Under the pieces are notes generated by a model. The model saw only the letters and a program-made list of their open reading frames with translations, was not told the DNA's origin and ran no database searches. A stretch of DNA of 64,000 nucleotides from an uncultured Bacilli bacterium (lineage in GTDB: Bacteria; Bacillota_I; Bacilli_A; RF39; UBA660). This document shows, one piece after another, positions 45,804-53,218 of this stretch (the stretch's first letter is position 1; each line of letters begins with the position of its first letter). A program made the position numbers and the translations under genes. The stretch is taken from the NCBI GenBank assembly GCA_949425635.1, contig CASPWD010000007.1:59842-123841 (forward strand), in the 5' to 3' direction.

Positions 45804-46564
45804 TCATTATCTTTTTCCTCCAAATCCACTGAAGGTTTCAAAATCAAATCGCTATGTTCAAATTCAACTTCCTTCTTAACTGGTTTATAATCATAGATTA
45901 AATCATTTAAACTTACTTCGTCTTCTTCATCAGTTCTATTTAAAGTTGCTAATGAATTAATCTCTGGTTCATCTTCTTCGAATACTTCATAATTTTCATC
46001 ATAATAAGAAGATCTAGGAGCATCAAATATAATGTATTGTTGATTCAACTTCAAAAACTTAGTTAAATATTGCATAAAAAACGAACTTGCCTTTTCATTA
46101 TATCTAAAAGCCTGAGCATTATATTCTCTTCTAGCAATAGCAACACCATTATCAACAGAAGATAAATCGTTCTCCGTAAAAGTACCTAAATTTTCTAACT
46201 CTAAAAGATATGGGTACTTTTCAAAATCTATTTTCTTACTCAACTTAAACTTATTCAAAGCATTACTAGTTAAAACCTTATCATTAATCGATCCAGCAAC
46301 ACCTTTTTCAATCATCAAAAGCAATCTATTTATTTCTGTACTTACTGTATCTTCCTTACCATACTCTTTCAATATACGATCAGTTGTCTCTTGAGCCTTA
46401 ACTATTTTTTCTTCCAAATACTTGTTTAAAACTTTATCAAACAACTCATTTATACTAGCAGTCTTTTCTTTCAAATCCTTATATTGTAAATAAATATAAT
46501 AAATAATTCCTAAAAATACAACAAACAAAAAATTATCAAATATAAAATTAAATAATTCTGTCAT
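45791..46564 (-). CDS. LemA-like membrane protein
   Basis: N-terminal TM segment (about 8-28), then coiled-coil helices and the LemA hallmark ARREYNAQAFRYNEKASSFFMQYL (20-residue core around the YN...YN...F pattern), which closes the four-helix bundle. The C-terminal 80 residues are acidic and disordered, unlike plain LemA. LemA proteins sit in the membrane with the bundle on one side; their role is not established. 257 residues. Confidence 0.75.
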   Translation of the reverse strand: MTELFNFIFDNFLFVVFLGIIYYIYLQYKDLKEKTASINELFDKVLNKYLEEKIVKAQETTDRILKEYGKEDTVSTEINRLLLMIEKGVAGSINDKVLTSNALNKFKLSKKIDFEKYPYLLELENLGTFTENDLSSVDNGVAIARREYNAQAFRYNEKASSFFMQYLTKFLKLNQQYIIFDAPRSSYYDENYEVFEEDEPEINSLATLNRTDEEDEVSLNDLIYDYKPVKKEVEFEHSDLILKPSVDLEEKDNEKKN

Positions 46565-46620
46565 ATCATATCACCTCAGTATGCCTATTCTACAGAAATT
46601 ATATCATAACCATCTAAATA

Positions 46621-47262
46621 TTAAAATAACTTTGCAAAATCACGTGGATACTTAGTCTCAAGAGTTAACATCTTACCCTTATGCTTAAACTCTACCAAAT
46701 TAGCATGAAGTCCCAATCTTTTCAAAGGATTACTCTTGCTACCATATTTCTTATCTCCAATAATTGGGTTTCCTATATTAGCAAGTTGCACTCTTATTTG
46801 ATTTCTTCTTCCAGTCTTAATATTTATCTTCAATAAAGAATACTTGCCCTTAGTTTCCAATACTTCGTACTCAGTTATAGCAAGCTTTCCTCTCTTCTTA
46901 TCTTGTGTTACAAAAACATCTAACGCCTTAGTTTCAATCAAATAATCTTTTAATACATCATGTTTCTTAGGCATCTTACCTTCTACAATACACAAATATT
47001 CTCTTTTAACATTCGTCCAATCATTTTGTAAAGAGAGCTTCTTATCAGGACTTTTAGCAAATATTACAATCCCTGAAGTCTCCTTATCCAATCTATGTAC
47101 AATAAACACCTTATTCTTTGGATACTGCTTCTTTACATATGCACTTGCTTCACTATACAGCGTTTTTGCTTCTCTTTTTTCTGTTGCTATTGTAAGCAGA
47201 TGTGGTTCCTTCTCTACTACTAATAGTTCCTTGTCTTCGTAAATTATATTCAACTTCTTCAT
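46621..47262 (-). CDS. RluA-type pseudouridine synthase
   Basis: Catalytic motif HRLDKETSG with the nucleophilic Asp, preceded by IIYEDKELLVVEKE and followed by VKREYLCIVEG, GRRNQIRVQLA and LGLHANLVEFKH. It lacks an S4 domain and at 213 residues matches the short RluA/YlyB-like forms that modify tRNA or rRNA. ATG at 47262 with GGAGG six bases upstream. Its 5' end overlaps the 3' end of the YibE/F gene by 110 bp. Confidence 0.92.
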   Translation of the reverse strand: MKKLNIIYEDKELLVVEKEPHLLTIATEKREAKTLYSEASAYVKKQYPKNKVFIVHRLDKETSGIVIFAKSPDKKLSLQNDWTNVKREYLCIVEGKMPKKHDVLKDYLIETKALDVFVTQDKKRGKLAITEYEVLETKGKYSLLKINIKTGRRNQIRVQLANIGNPIIGDKKYGSKSNPLKRLGLHANLVEFKHKGKMLTLETKYPRDFAKLF

Positions 47263-48016
47263 TGTCATCCTCCTCTATCTTTTTACACATTACTGAAGTA
47301 ATTATCGCTGAAAGTGGAATTATCAAAAACGAAGCCATTCCACTTAACATAATTCTTGTAAACTCCGCTGCAAATACCTTAGAATTTATGATTCCTACAA
47401 AACTGTAACTTATATCTTGAAAGAATATGAACAAAGTCATAAATCCTCCTAGATACGCAAAAAACAAAGTATTTGTTGTCGTTCCTAAAATATCTTTACC
47501 TATATTCATCCCTGAATGAAATAATTCTTTTATAGTTAATTTAGGATTATTTACATGCACCTCGTACAAAGCCGATGATATAGCTATTGAAGTATCAATT
47601 ATATTACCAATAAGTCCTATGATAACTATTGCATTAGACAAAGACAACATATTAATCCCAGAATCATAAGTAACATAACTAATTGCTTCTATCGTCTCTT
47701 CAGTATATCCTTGAATATAAATTCTACTTCCAAAGAAAATAGTTATACCGATAAAGATTACAAGTAAAATAAATACTGATATAAAAGAAGCTACTGTCTT
47801 CTTATTAACACCATTTAATAAAAACAAAATAATCATACTTATAATTAAACATATTATCAATGTAGGAATAATTGGATTAAATCCCCAACCTACCAAAATA
47901 ACTAATAAGAAAATCAACCCTAAATTTATATAAATGGTAAAGAAAGTTTTAAGGCCTCTCTTACCACCAACTAATATTAGAAGAATTAATAATACTAAAG
48001 ATAATAACTTAATCAT
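47153..48016 (-). CDS. YibE/F family membrane protein (second)
   Basis: Polytopic protein with seven or so TM segments; the conserved family region reads IGLIGNIIDTSIAISSALYEVHVNNP...LFHSGMNIGKDILGTTTNTLFFAYLGG. Function of the family is unknown (membrane transport suspected). 287 residues. The basic tail of 37 residues is encoded in DNA that also codes for the start of the RluA gene in another frame. It overlaps the upstream YibE/F gene by 1 bp (TAATG). Confidence 0.87.
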   Translation of the reverse strand: MIKLLSLVLLILLILVGGKRGLKTFFTIYINLGLIFLLVILVGWGFNPIIPTLIICLIISMIILFLLNGVNKKTVASFISVFILLVIFIGITIFFGSRIYIQGYTEETIEAISYVTYDSGINMLSLSNAIVIIGLIGNIIDTSIAISSALYEVHVNNPKLTIKELFHSGMNIGKDILGTTTNTLFFAYLGGFMTLFIFFQDISYSFVGIINSKVFAAEFTRIMLSGMASFLIIPLSAIITSVMCKKIEEDDNEEVEYNLRRQGTISSREGTTSAYNSNRKKRSKNAV

Positions 48017-49122
48017 TACTTAATCCTCCTTTTATAAACGAACAAACTTATATAAATAGAAATAGGTATAGTAACAGTAATACCAATCGCTCCTGTTAAT
48101 GCTCTTGTCATTTCTAAACTAATATATTCATTTACCAAATGTCCTAACTCTATTCCATTTCTAAAATAAATAGTTAAATTAGGTATTACAGAACATATAT
48201 AAGTAAAAAATAAGACATTTATCATCGTACTCATTATATCTCGGCCAATATTATAACCAGACTTCTTTAAAGATTTCACAGTAATCTTCTCATCTTTTTC
48301 TATTAACTCATTTAAAGATGTTGCCATACTTATTGAAATATCCATTATAGCACCTAAGCCACCAAGTATAATCTCCGATAAAAATATTCCCTCATAAGGT
48401 CTAGTAAGCAATTCCATTTGTTCAAATCTAACACCACTATACTTAGTAAAGTGGATAACTATCATACTTATTAACATTGTTACACTTACTCCAGCAATAC
48501 TACTTATAATAGCAGCTAATGTCTTCTTATTTAGTCCAGATACTAAACTCAAACAGATAACACTAAATAGAATAGCCCCTATAAAAGATAATATTGGAAG
48601 ACTTATCCCTTTAACATTTAAAGCTACAATAACATTAAAAATTATAATATTAAGTATTACACTTATTATCGATAAAAAGCCCTTTAAATGTCCTACTAAG
48701 ACTATTACAAGAGTAAATGATACAACAAGTATAACAATATACTTATCTCTCTTATATCCTTCTATGTGAGCTTTTTTTATTGTATCTCCTTGCTTATTAA
48801 CAGAAACAAATAATTCATCTCCCTTATAATATCTCTGATCATAAGCTTCACCTTTATGATATTCATTACTTATAGTAACTATCTTACCCCTATCCTCACC
48901 ATTAAGAATTCTAGCTTCAATAGTTTGCATATATAAATCCTCTTTATATCCATAATTTAAAGTATCAGTACTTAAGTACTCTTCTTCAGTAGATATAACT
49001 TTAACAATCAACTCATCATAAAAAGAATAATTATTATAAGTAAATATAATACTTCCAATACCTACAATAACTAATATTGCATAAAGTATTATAAATTTTT
49101 TATTTTTCTTGAATACTTCCAT
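48016..49122 (-). CDS. YibE/F family membrane protein (first)
   Basis: N-terminal TM, an extracytoplasmic beta-rich domain (about 30-120, with ARILNGEDRGKIVTISN), then seven TM segments with the family block LGGLGAIMDISISMATSLNEL...GYNIGRDIMSTMINVLFFTY. 368 residues, the usual form. It is paired with the shorter paralogue downstream, the normal arrangement for this family in Bacillota. RBS GGAAGTGAT. Confidence 0.9.
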   Translation of the reverse strand: MEVFKKNKKFIILYAILVIVGIGSIIFTYNNYSFYDELIVKVISTEEEYLSTDTLNYGYKEDLYMQTIEARILNGEDRGKIVTISNEYHKGEAYDQRYYKGDELFVSVNKQGDTIKKAHIEGYKRDKYIVILVVSFTLVIVLVGHLKGFLSIISVILNIIIFNVIVALNVKGISLPILSFIGAILFSVICLSLVSGLNKKTLAAIISSIAGVSVTMLISMIVIHFTKYSGVRFEQMELLTRPYEGIFLSEIILGGLGAIMDISISMATSLNELIEKDEKITVKSLKKSGYNIGRDIMSTMINVLFFTYICSVIPNLTIYFRNGIELGHLVNEYISLEMTRALTGAIGITVTIPISIYISLFVYKRRIK

Positions 49123-49168
49123 TCAATCACTTCCAAGCTAAATTATACCATAAATACACAAAAACATA

Positions 49169-49197
49169 TTGCACCAATCATTTATATTAGCTATAAT
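49169..49197 (+). promoter_or_regulatory. Promoter of a convergent antisense RNA
   Basis: TTGCAC (49169-49174), 17 bp, TATAAT (49192-49197): a good promoter with no plus-strand gene after it, firing into the 3' part of the small hydrophobic-peptide gene. Confidence 0.7.
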
Positions 49198-49203
49198 TTA
49201 CTA

Positions 49204-49315
49204 AAGGAAAGCATAAAAAAGCGATACATCAAATTGTATGGCTAGATGCTCTCCCTTATGGGTTCATCTAGCTCTAATACTATTTACTAATATTAGAGTT
49301 AGATATTTTTATTTT
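49204..49315 (+). ncRNA. Candidate antitoxin RNA (RatA/SR-type)
   Basis: From the promoter at 49169-49197 a plus-strand transcript would begin near 49204. It contains GCTAGATG/CATCTAGC (49241-49248 with 49265-49272) and CTCTAATA/TATTAGAG (49272-49279 with 49291-49298), followed by TTAGATATTTTTATTTT, a weak terminator. It would pair with about 100 bases at the 3' end of the peptide mRNA, as antitoxin RNAs of type I systems do. Confidence 0.5.
49215..49244 (-). terminator. Terminator of the small-peptide mRNA
   Basis: Minus strand: stem from 49242-49235 with 49228-49221 (GC-mismatch-ATACA type, ATACA/TGTAT core), then T6 at 49220-49215. Confidence 0.65.
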
Positions 49316-49398
49316 AAAAGTATTGCTACTATTAAAGTGATGATAAGTCCAAGTTGAATAAACACTACTATAAATAGTCTATTTATCACTCTTTCCAT
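49309..49398 (-). CDS. 29-aa hydrophobic peptide, candidate type I toxin
   Basis: A peptide of 29 residues: charged start MERVINR, then an unbroken hydrophobic helix of about 20 residues and a final Lys. AGGTGG lies 5-9 bases before the ATG (49398). A likely promoter, TTGTTG-16-TATAAA, is at 49484-49457 on the minus strand, giving an mRNA of about 235 bases with a long structured 3' part. Length, composition and the convergent antisense promoter all match Bacillota type I toxins (TxpA, BsrG, Fst), though sequence identity to any of them is not claimed. Confidence 0.6.
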   Translation of the reverse strand: MERVINRLFIVVFIQLGLIITLIVAILLK

Positions 49399-49711
49399 AT
49401 CGCCACCACCTTTCATAATAAACCAAGATACCCCCTGAAGAGTACCATTACGTTTTTTTATAAAAGGGACAAAAACATCAACAATTTGATATATCGCGAA
49501 TAAGATAACATATTAAATAGACTTTGTAAAATCACTCGTCATCACTTTTTTTAATGCAAAATACCTTTATAAAAAATAATCTAATATCAAAATTTTTTTC
49601 TAAAATTATAAAATAATGAAAATGATTTATTTAACCATATAATATCTTTGAAACTAATATTTTAAAGATATTTTTTATTTTTCATAACAAATTTAAAATT
49701 TTTTTAACAAG
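49399..49711. other. AT-rich intergenic stretch without a gene
   Basis: Apart from the promoter of the 29-aa peptide (49457-49484) I see one strong hairpin, ATATCTTT (49642-49649) with AAAGATAT (49663-49670), followed on the plus strand by TTTTTATTTTT. It looks like a terminator for a plus-strand RNA, but I cannot place the start of one. Confidence 0.4.
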
Positions 49712-49739
49712 TAAAAAGACCACATATCAAATGTAGTCT
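49712..49739 (-). terminator. Terminator of the 613-aa gene
   Basis: AGACCACAT (49717-49725) pairs with ATGTAGTCT (49731-49739) with one mismatch; T5 follows on the minus strand. Confidence 0.75.
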
Positions 49740-49751
49740 CTCATACAATAT

Positions 49752-51593
49752 TTAGTTATACAAAACTCCGCCCCATTCAACAGCTGTAAATCCTACTCTA
49801 TTGAAACTGGTTAACTTCTGTTCTTTTATCTTAACTTTATTGTTAACTTTCTTAACATGTATTGCTACACGTAACATACTATCTGGTTTAGGTGTAATTT
49901 CCAATTTATTAAAAGATTCTCTCTCTTCTGTAAGTTCAAAATAAACTAAATTTTGTTCATTTTTCTCTAAGATAGGTAACCAATACATTATAAATTCATT
50001 TCTTTCCCTATCATTTAAACCGATAATACTTAATTTTTCTTCTAAGAATTCAATAGCATTATCTTTAGTAACATAGAATCCTTCATTAAAATCTATTCTA
50101 TGGTTAGAATTTTCTTCCCAATAAAGTCCATAATAATATTTACCATCTTTATCGTACAAATCACCATTTGGCTTCGCTTTTACCTTCCAACTATCCTTAA
50201 ACTTTGGATATGTCGTTGTTAAACTATCTTCATGTTCAAAATTAACTTCTACATCCATCTCTTTTTCAGGATACAAGTACAATACTGGTTTTGCATATCC
50301 ACCAATTTCTTCCAAATCCCAACTATCTATTTTTTTTGTTACTGGGTCGAAATAAAATTCAACACCAGGTCCTTCACCAGAACTATCATATTGAAAAATA
50401 AAGTAATAGCCAGCCTTTTTTTCCTCTTCATTATTTAACTCATCAGCTTCATAATATCTTGATAAAGGAGAATGGTAATAATAATCCTCTTTCCAATCTA
50501 ATAGCTTATATTCATTACCAGTATATTCTTTAATATAAATAGCATTATTCTTCTTTACAAGATATAATTCTTCATGAACAGATTCTAAAGTGCCATCTAC
50601 TTTAATAGAATTGACAACTTCCCCTTTAAAATTATATTTATTTATAACTTTATTCTTATCATTATATATAAACAATTCTCCTTTTTTATTTAAAGAGTAA
50701 TACTTAGTTTCTACAGAATCAAAAATCTTTTTTAAATCACTAGTATAAAAAGTTATGTCGTCCCAACTACATCCCTTATTTAATAGTAAATAATATTCGT
50801 TGCCAAACTCTTTCTTGCTATAAGAAACACATACACCTTTTTCGGATAACAAAGGTTTCTTCTCTTCTTTTCCATTTAATAAATGCATCATTACATCATT
50901 ATCATCTATATTTTGTTCAGCATATACGTAATCATCACTTATTGTATGAAAAGCATTATACATATTCTCATATAGTAATTCTTGATTTTCTAAGTTGAAA
51001 TAACTCGCCTTATCATTTTTTACATAAGAAATTCCATATAATTCTTTACTATTATTTGAAAAGTGTATTACATAATTATTAGCATTCATTTCTAGATTAA
51101 GTTCTGATGCAGTCTCAGTATCATGATTATATAAATATATTTTATCATCCCTATATAAAACGTAATTATCATAAGCAACATCCAAAACCTCAGCATTATC
51201 AGTATAAACAGGAATTAAAAAAGCTGCTTCACAATAATTAGAATCCATACATAAAACATCCTCACCAAATGGCCCAGTAGATCCATAAATTTGCATCATA
51301 TGTTTTTCATCTTTAGAATTGTCTTCATCATCTTTATTTTCTTCTTCATCATTACTTACATCATCTTTTTTAGAATCGTAGTTTTCTTTAACATCATCTT
51401 TATTTAAAAGAAATACCGTTGTTCCAATTCCACCTATTAAAAGAACAACAATCAAAACAATTATTAAAATCTTCTTTTTTCTTTTCTTATCATTTTCCTT
51501 TTTAGCTATATCGTCATCGTTTAAAATATTATCATTTTTTTCTATATTTTCGTTTTCCTTATCTAACGTTATTTTCCCTTTTTCTTCATCCAT
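49752..51593 (-). CDS. Large membrane-anchored surface protein with KPVLYLYPEKE domain
   Basis: A charged cytoplasmic N-terminus (about 38 residues), TM (about 43-64), a Glu/Asp/Lys linker, a repetitive beta-rich part (about 100-400; short YxLYxxD-like strands, perhaps a propeller), then a C-terminal domain of about 175 residues starting KPVLYLYPEKEMDVEV and containing DSWKVKAKPNGDLYD, YYYGLYWEE, FIMYWLPILEKN, LEITPKPDSMLRV and closing VGFTAVEWGGVLYN. I recognise that last domain as a recurring unit in proteins of gut Bacillota, without known function. The shorter protein upstream shares the beta-rich part. Confidence 0.8.
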   Translation of the reverse strand: MDEEKGKITLDKENENIEKNDNILNDDDIAKKENDKKRKKKILIIVLIVVLLIGGIGTTVFLLNKDDVKENYDSKKDDVSNDEEENKDDEDNSKDEKHMMQIYGSTGPFGEDVLCMDSNYCEAAFLIPVYTDNAEVLDVAYDNYVLYRDDKIYLYNHDTETASELNLEMNANNYVIHFSNNSKELYGISYVKNDKASYFNLENQELLYENMYNAFHTISDDYVYAEQNIDDNDVMMHLLNGKEEKKPLLSEKGVCVSYSKKEFGNEYYLLLNKGCSWDDITFYTSDLKKIFDSVETKYYSLNKKGELFIYNDKNKVINKYNFKGEVVNSIKVDGTLESVHEELYLVKKNNAIYIKEYTGNEYKLLDWKEDYYYHSPLSRYYEADELNNEEEKKAGYYFIFQYDSSGEGPGVEFYFDPVTKKIDSWDLEEIGGYAKPVLYLYPEKEMDVEVNFEHEDSLTTTYPKFKDSWKVKAKPNGDLYDKDGKYYYGLYWEENSNHRIDFNEGFYVTKDNAIEFLEEKLSIIGLNDRERNEFIMYWLPILEKNEQNLVYFELTEERESFNKLEITPKPDSMLRVAIHVKKVNNKVKIKEQKLTSFNRVGFTAVEWGGVLYN

Positions 51594-51670
51594 AAAACTC
51601 TTCTCCTACTCTACATAAAGAATACCACATTTCCAAAAATTTAACAATTTAAAAAAGTAGCTAAATTTTG

Positions 51671-52798
51671 CTACTCATTTATTTCTAACTTTGATATTTC
51701 TTTTGTATTTTCATCAAATCGATACATTTCTAACATATCATTACTATTATAAATATTTATGTTTATTGAAGACTCTTCTTCTGAATAACCAGAAGTACTC
51801 CAATCATATGAATTTCCATAATACCAAGGTACAACATCTAACGTTACATCATTTTCATTAGTAATTTTTAGCATTCCACCATCAACATACAATATATAAT
51901 TCTTTGCTACTTGTTCTATTTGATTATACTCATTAGAAGTCTTAACAACTACTCCTTCACTGTTATATTGATTGACTTTATTTCCATCCAATATATATAA
52001 ATAACCATTTTCATCGTAAGACCATTTATTATCTTCTATATCTTCTACAATAAGATTTAAATTACTTGTATATAAACTAGTATTATAGACATCAATACAT
52101 CCACTTCTTTCTTTTACATAATATCCATTAGCAAAAGAAATGATTCCATAATCTTCACACATACCATTTACACTACTTATCTTTTTTTCTTCATCAGTCA
52201 ATAATAAACTTGTTTCTATATCGTAATTTTCTTCAGTACTATCAACAACAATCTTACCTTCTAAATACTTTTCATTTAATAAAACTAAATTTTCATAAAT
52301 ACCTTCATACATTTTTTCATTATTTTGAAGATTATAAAAACCTTTAATTTTAAATTCTTCTAATTCTGTTTGTTCATTAACATATTTATCCTTATAGTAA
52401 ATGATTCCAACTACTTTACCAACATGATCATCATAGCCAAGTTTATATTCATCATATCCATTTAGATTAATATCTTTCCTAGTATCATTTTTTACATCAT
52501 AAAGTATTAATCCATTATCATCGAGTAATATATAATTTCCGTCATCTGTTATATCAATCAACTTAGCAAATTCATTTTCTACAGAAATATTCAATACACT
52601 TACTTTACATTCTTCATTTCCTTCTGGACATATAAATCCATCTATACCTTTGTAAACTTCTAAGTTATACTTCAATTCATTTGAAGTTAATTTTTTTTCT
52701 TCACTTTTATTAAAATACCCATATGTAAATATACCTACCAATATAATAAGTAATAAACATATCCCTATAACTAATTTCTGATTAACTCTCGGATCCAT
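51671..52798 (-). CDS. Membrane-anchored beta-rich protein, relative of its downstream neighbour
   Basis: TM segment near the N-terminus (about 8-27), then an outer part of about 340 residues built of short strands (LYDVKNDT, YLYILDGNKVNQYN) like the middle of the 613-aa protein, including a shared CEDYGIISFANGYYVKERSGC block comparable to VCVSYSKKEFGNEYYLLLNKGC there. It lacks the C-terminal KPVLYLYP domain. GGAGAG precedes the ATG. Likely a tandem duplicate. Confidence 0.75.
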   Translation of the reverse strand: MDPRVNQKLVIGICLLLIILVGIFTYGYFNKSEEKKLTSNELKYNLEVYKGIDGFICPEGNEECKVSVLNISVENEFAKLIDITDDGNYILLDDNGLILYDVKNDTRKDINLNGYDEYKLGYDDHVGKVVGIIYYKDKYVNEQTELEEFKIKGFYNLQNNEKMYEGIYENLVLLNEKYLEGKIVVDSTEENYDIETSLLLTDEEKKISSVNGMCEDYGIISFANGYYVKERSGCIDVYNTSLYTSNLNLIVEDIEDNKWSYDENGYLYILDGNKVNQYNSEGVVVKTSNEYNQIEQVAKNYILYVDGGMLKITNENDVTLDVVPWYYGNSYDWSTSGYSEEESSININIYNSNDMLEMYRFDENTKEISKLEINE

Positions 52799-52882
52799 AC
52801 TACTCTCTCCTATTATAAAAATTATAACATAATATATGCTTAATTTTTATTTAAATTCTTATCCTAGAAAAAATTTACTAAA

Positions 52883-52914
52883 AAAACGTTAAGTACTCTA
52901 AAACTTAACGTTTT
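52883..52914 (-). terminator. Terminator of the nrdD locus
   Basis: AAAACGTTAAG (52883-52893) pairs with CTTAACGTTTT (52904-52914): 11 bp, T-run on the minus strand. Confidence 0.88.
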
Positions 52915-52928
52915 CATTTTATATTTTA

Positions 52929-53135
52929 TTATTCGTTACAGCTGCATCCACATTCATTAAAAGTATGTTTTACTCTATCGTGTTCTTCAGCTCTTTTACC
53001 ATCGTTGAATCTATCAACAGTTCCAACTAAATAGCCAGTAATTCTTCTGATTCTTTCGAATCCTACACCTTCACCAACCATTTTTTTGCTTTCTACTTTT
53101 TGTTCTGCAACTTTTTCCATTTTTTCTGTTTTCAT
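52929..53135 (-). CDS. Separate glycyl-radical domain of anaerobic ribonucleotide reductase (68 aa)
   Basis: After about 22 Lys/Glu-rich residues, the protein reads VGFERIRRITGYLVGTVD and RFNDGKRAEEHDRVKH. This is the C-terminal glycyl-radical segment of NrdD: R-x-T-G-Y-L with the radical Gly and the closing RVKH, which in other Bacillota is part of the same polypeptide directly after the CPxCG zinc site. The tail ends NECGCSCNE. It has its own RBS (GGAAAGAGG) and a promoter in the 83-bp gap to nrdD. It must dock into NrdD for activity and should be the target of the NrdG activase. Confidence 0.82.
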   Translation of the reverse strand: MKTEKMEKVAEQKVESKKMVGEGVGFERIRRITGYLVGTVDRFNDGKRAEEHDRVKHTFNECGCSCNE

Positions 53136-53172
53136 CTTACCTTTTACCTCTTTCCTTTTTATCTATACTTTA

Positions 53173-53200
53173 ATTATAAATCTTATTTATTCATTTTCAA
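53173..53200 (-). promoter_or_regulatory. Promoter between nrdD and the glycyl-radical gene
   Basis: Minus strand: TTGAAA (53200-53195), 16 bp, TATAAT (53178-53173). It would allow the small subunit to be made independently of nrdD. Confidence 0.65.
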
Positions 53201-53218
53201 GTCTTTTTATCGACTATT

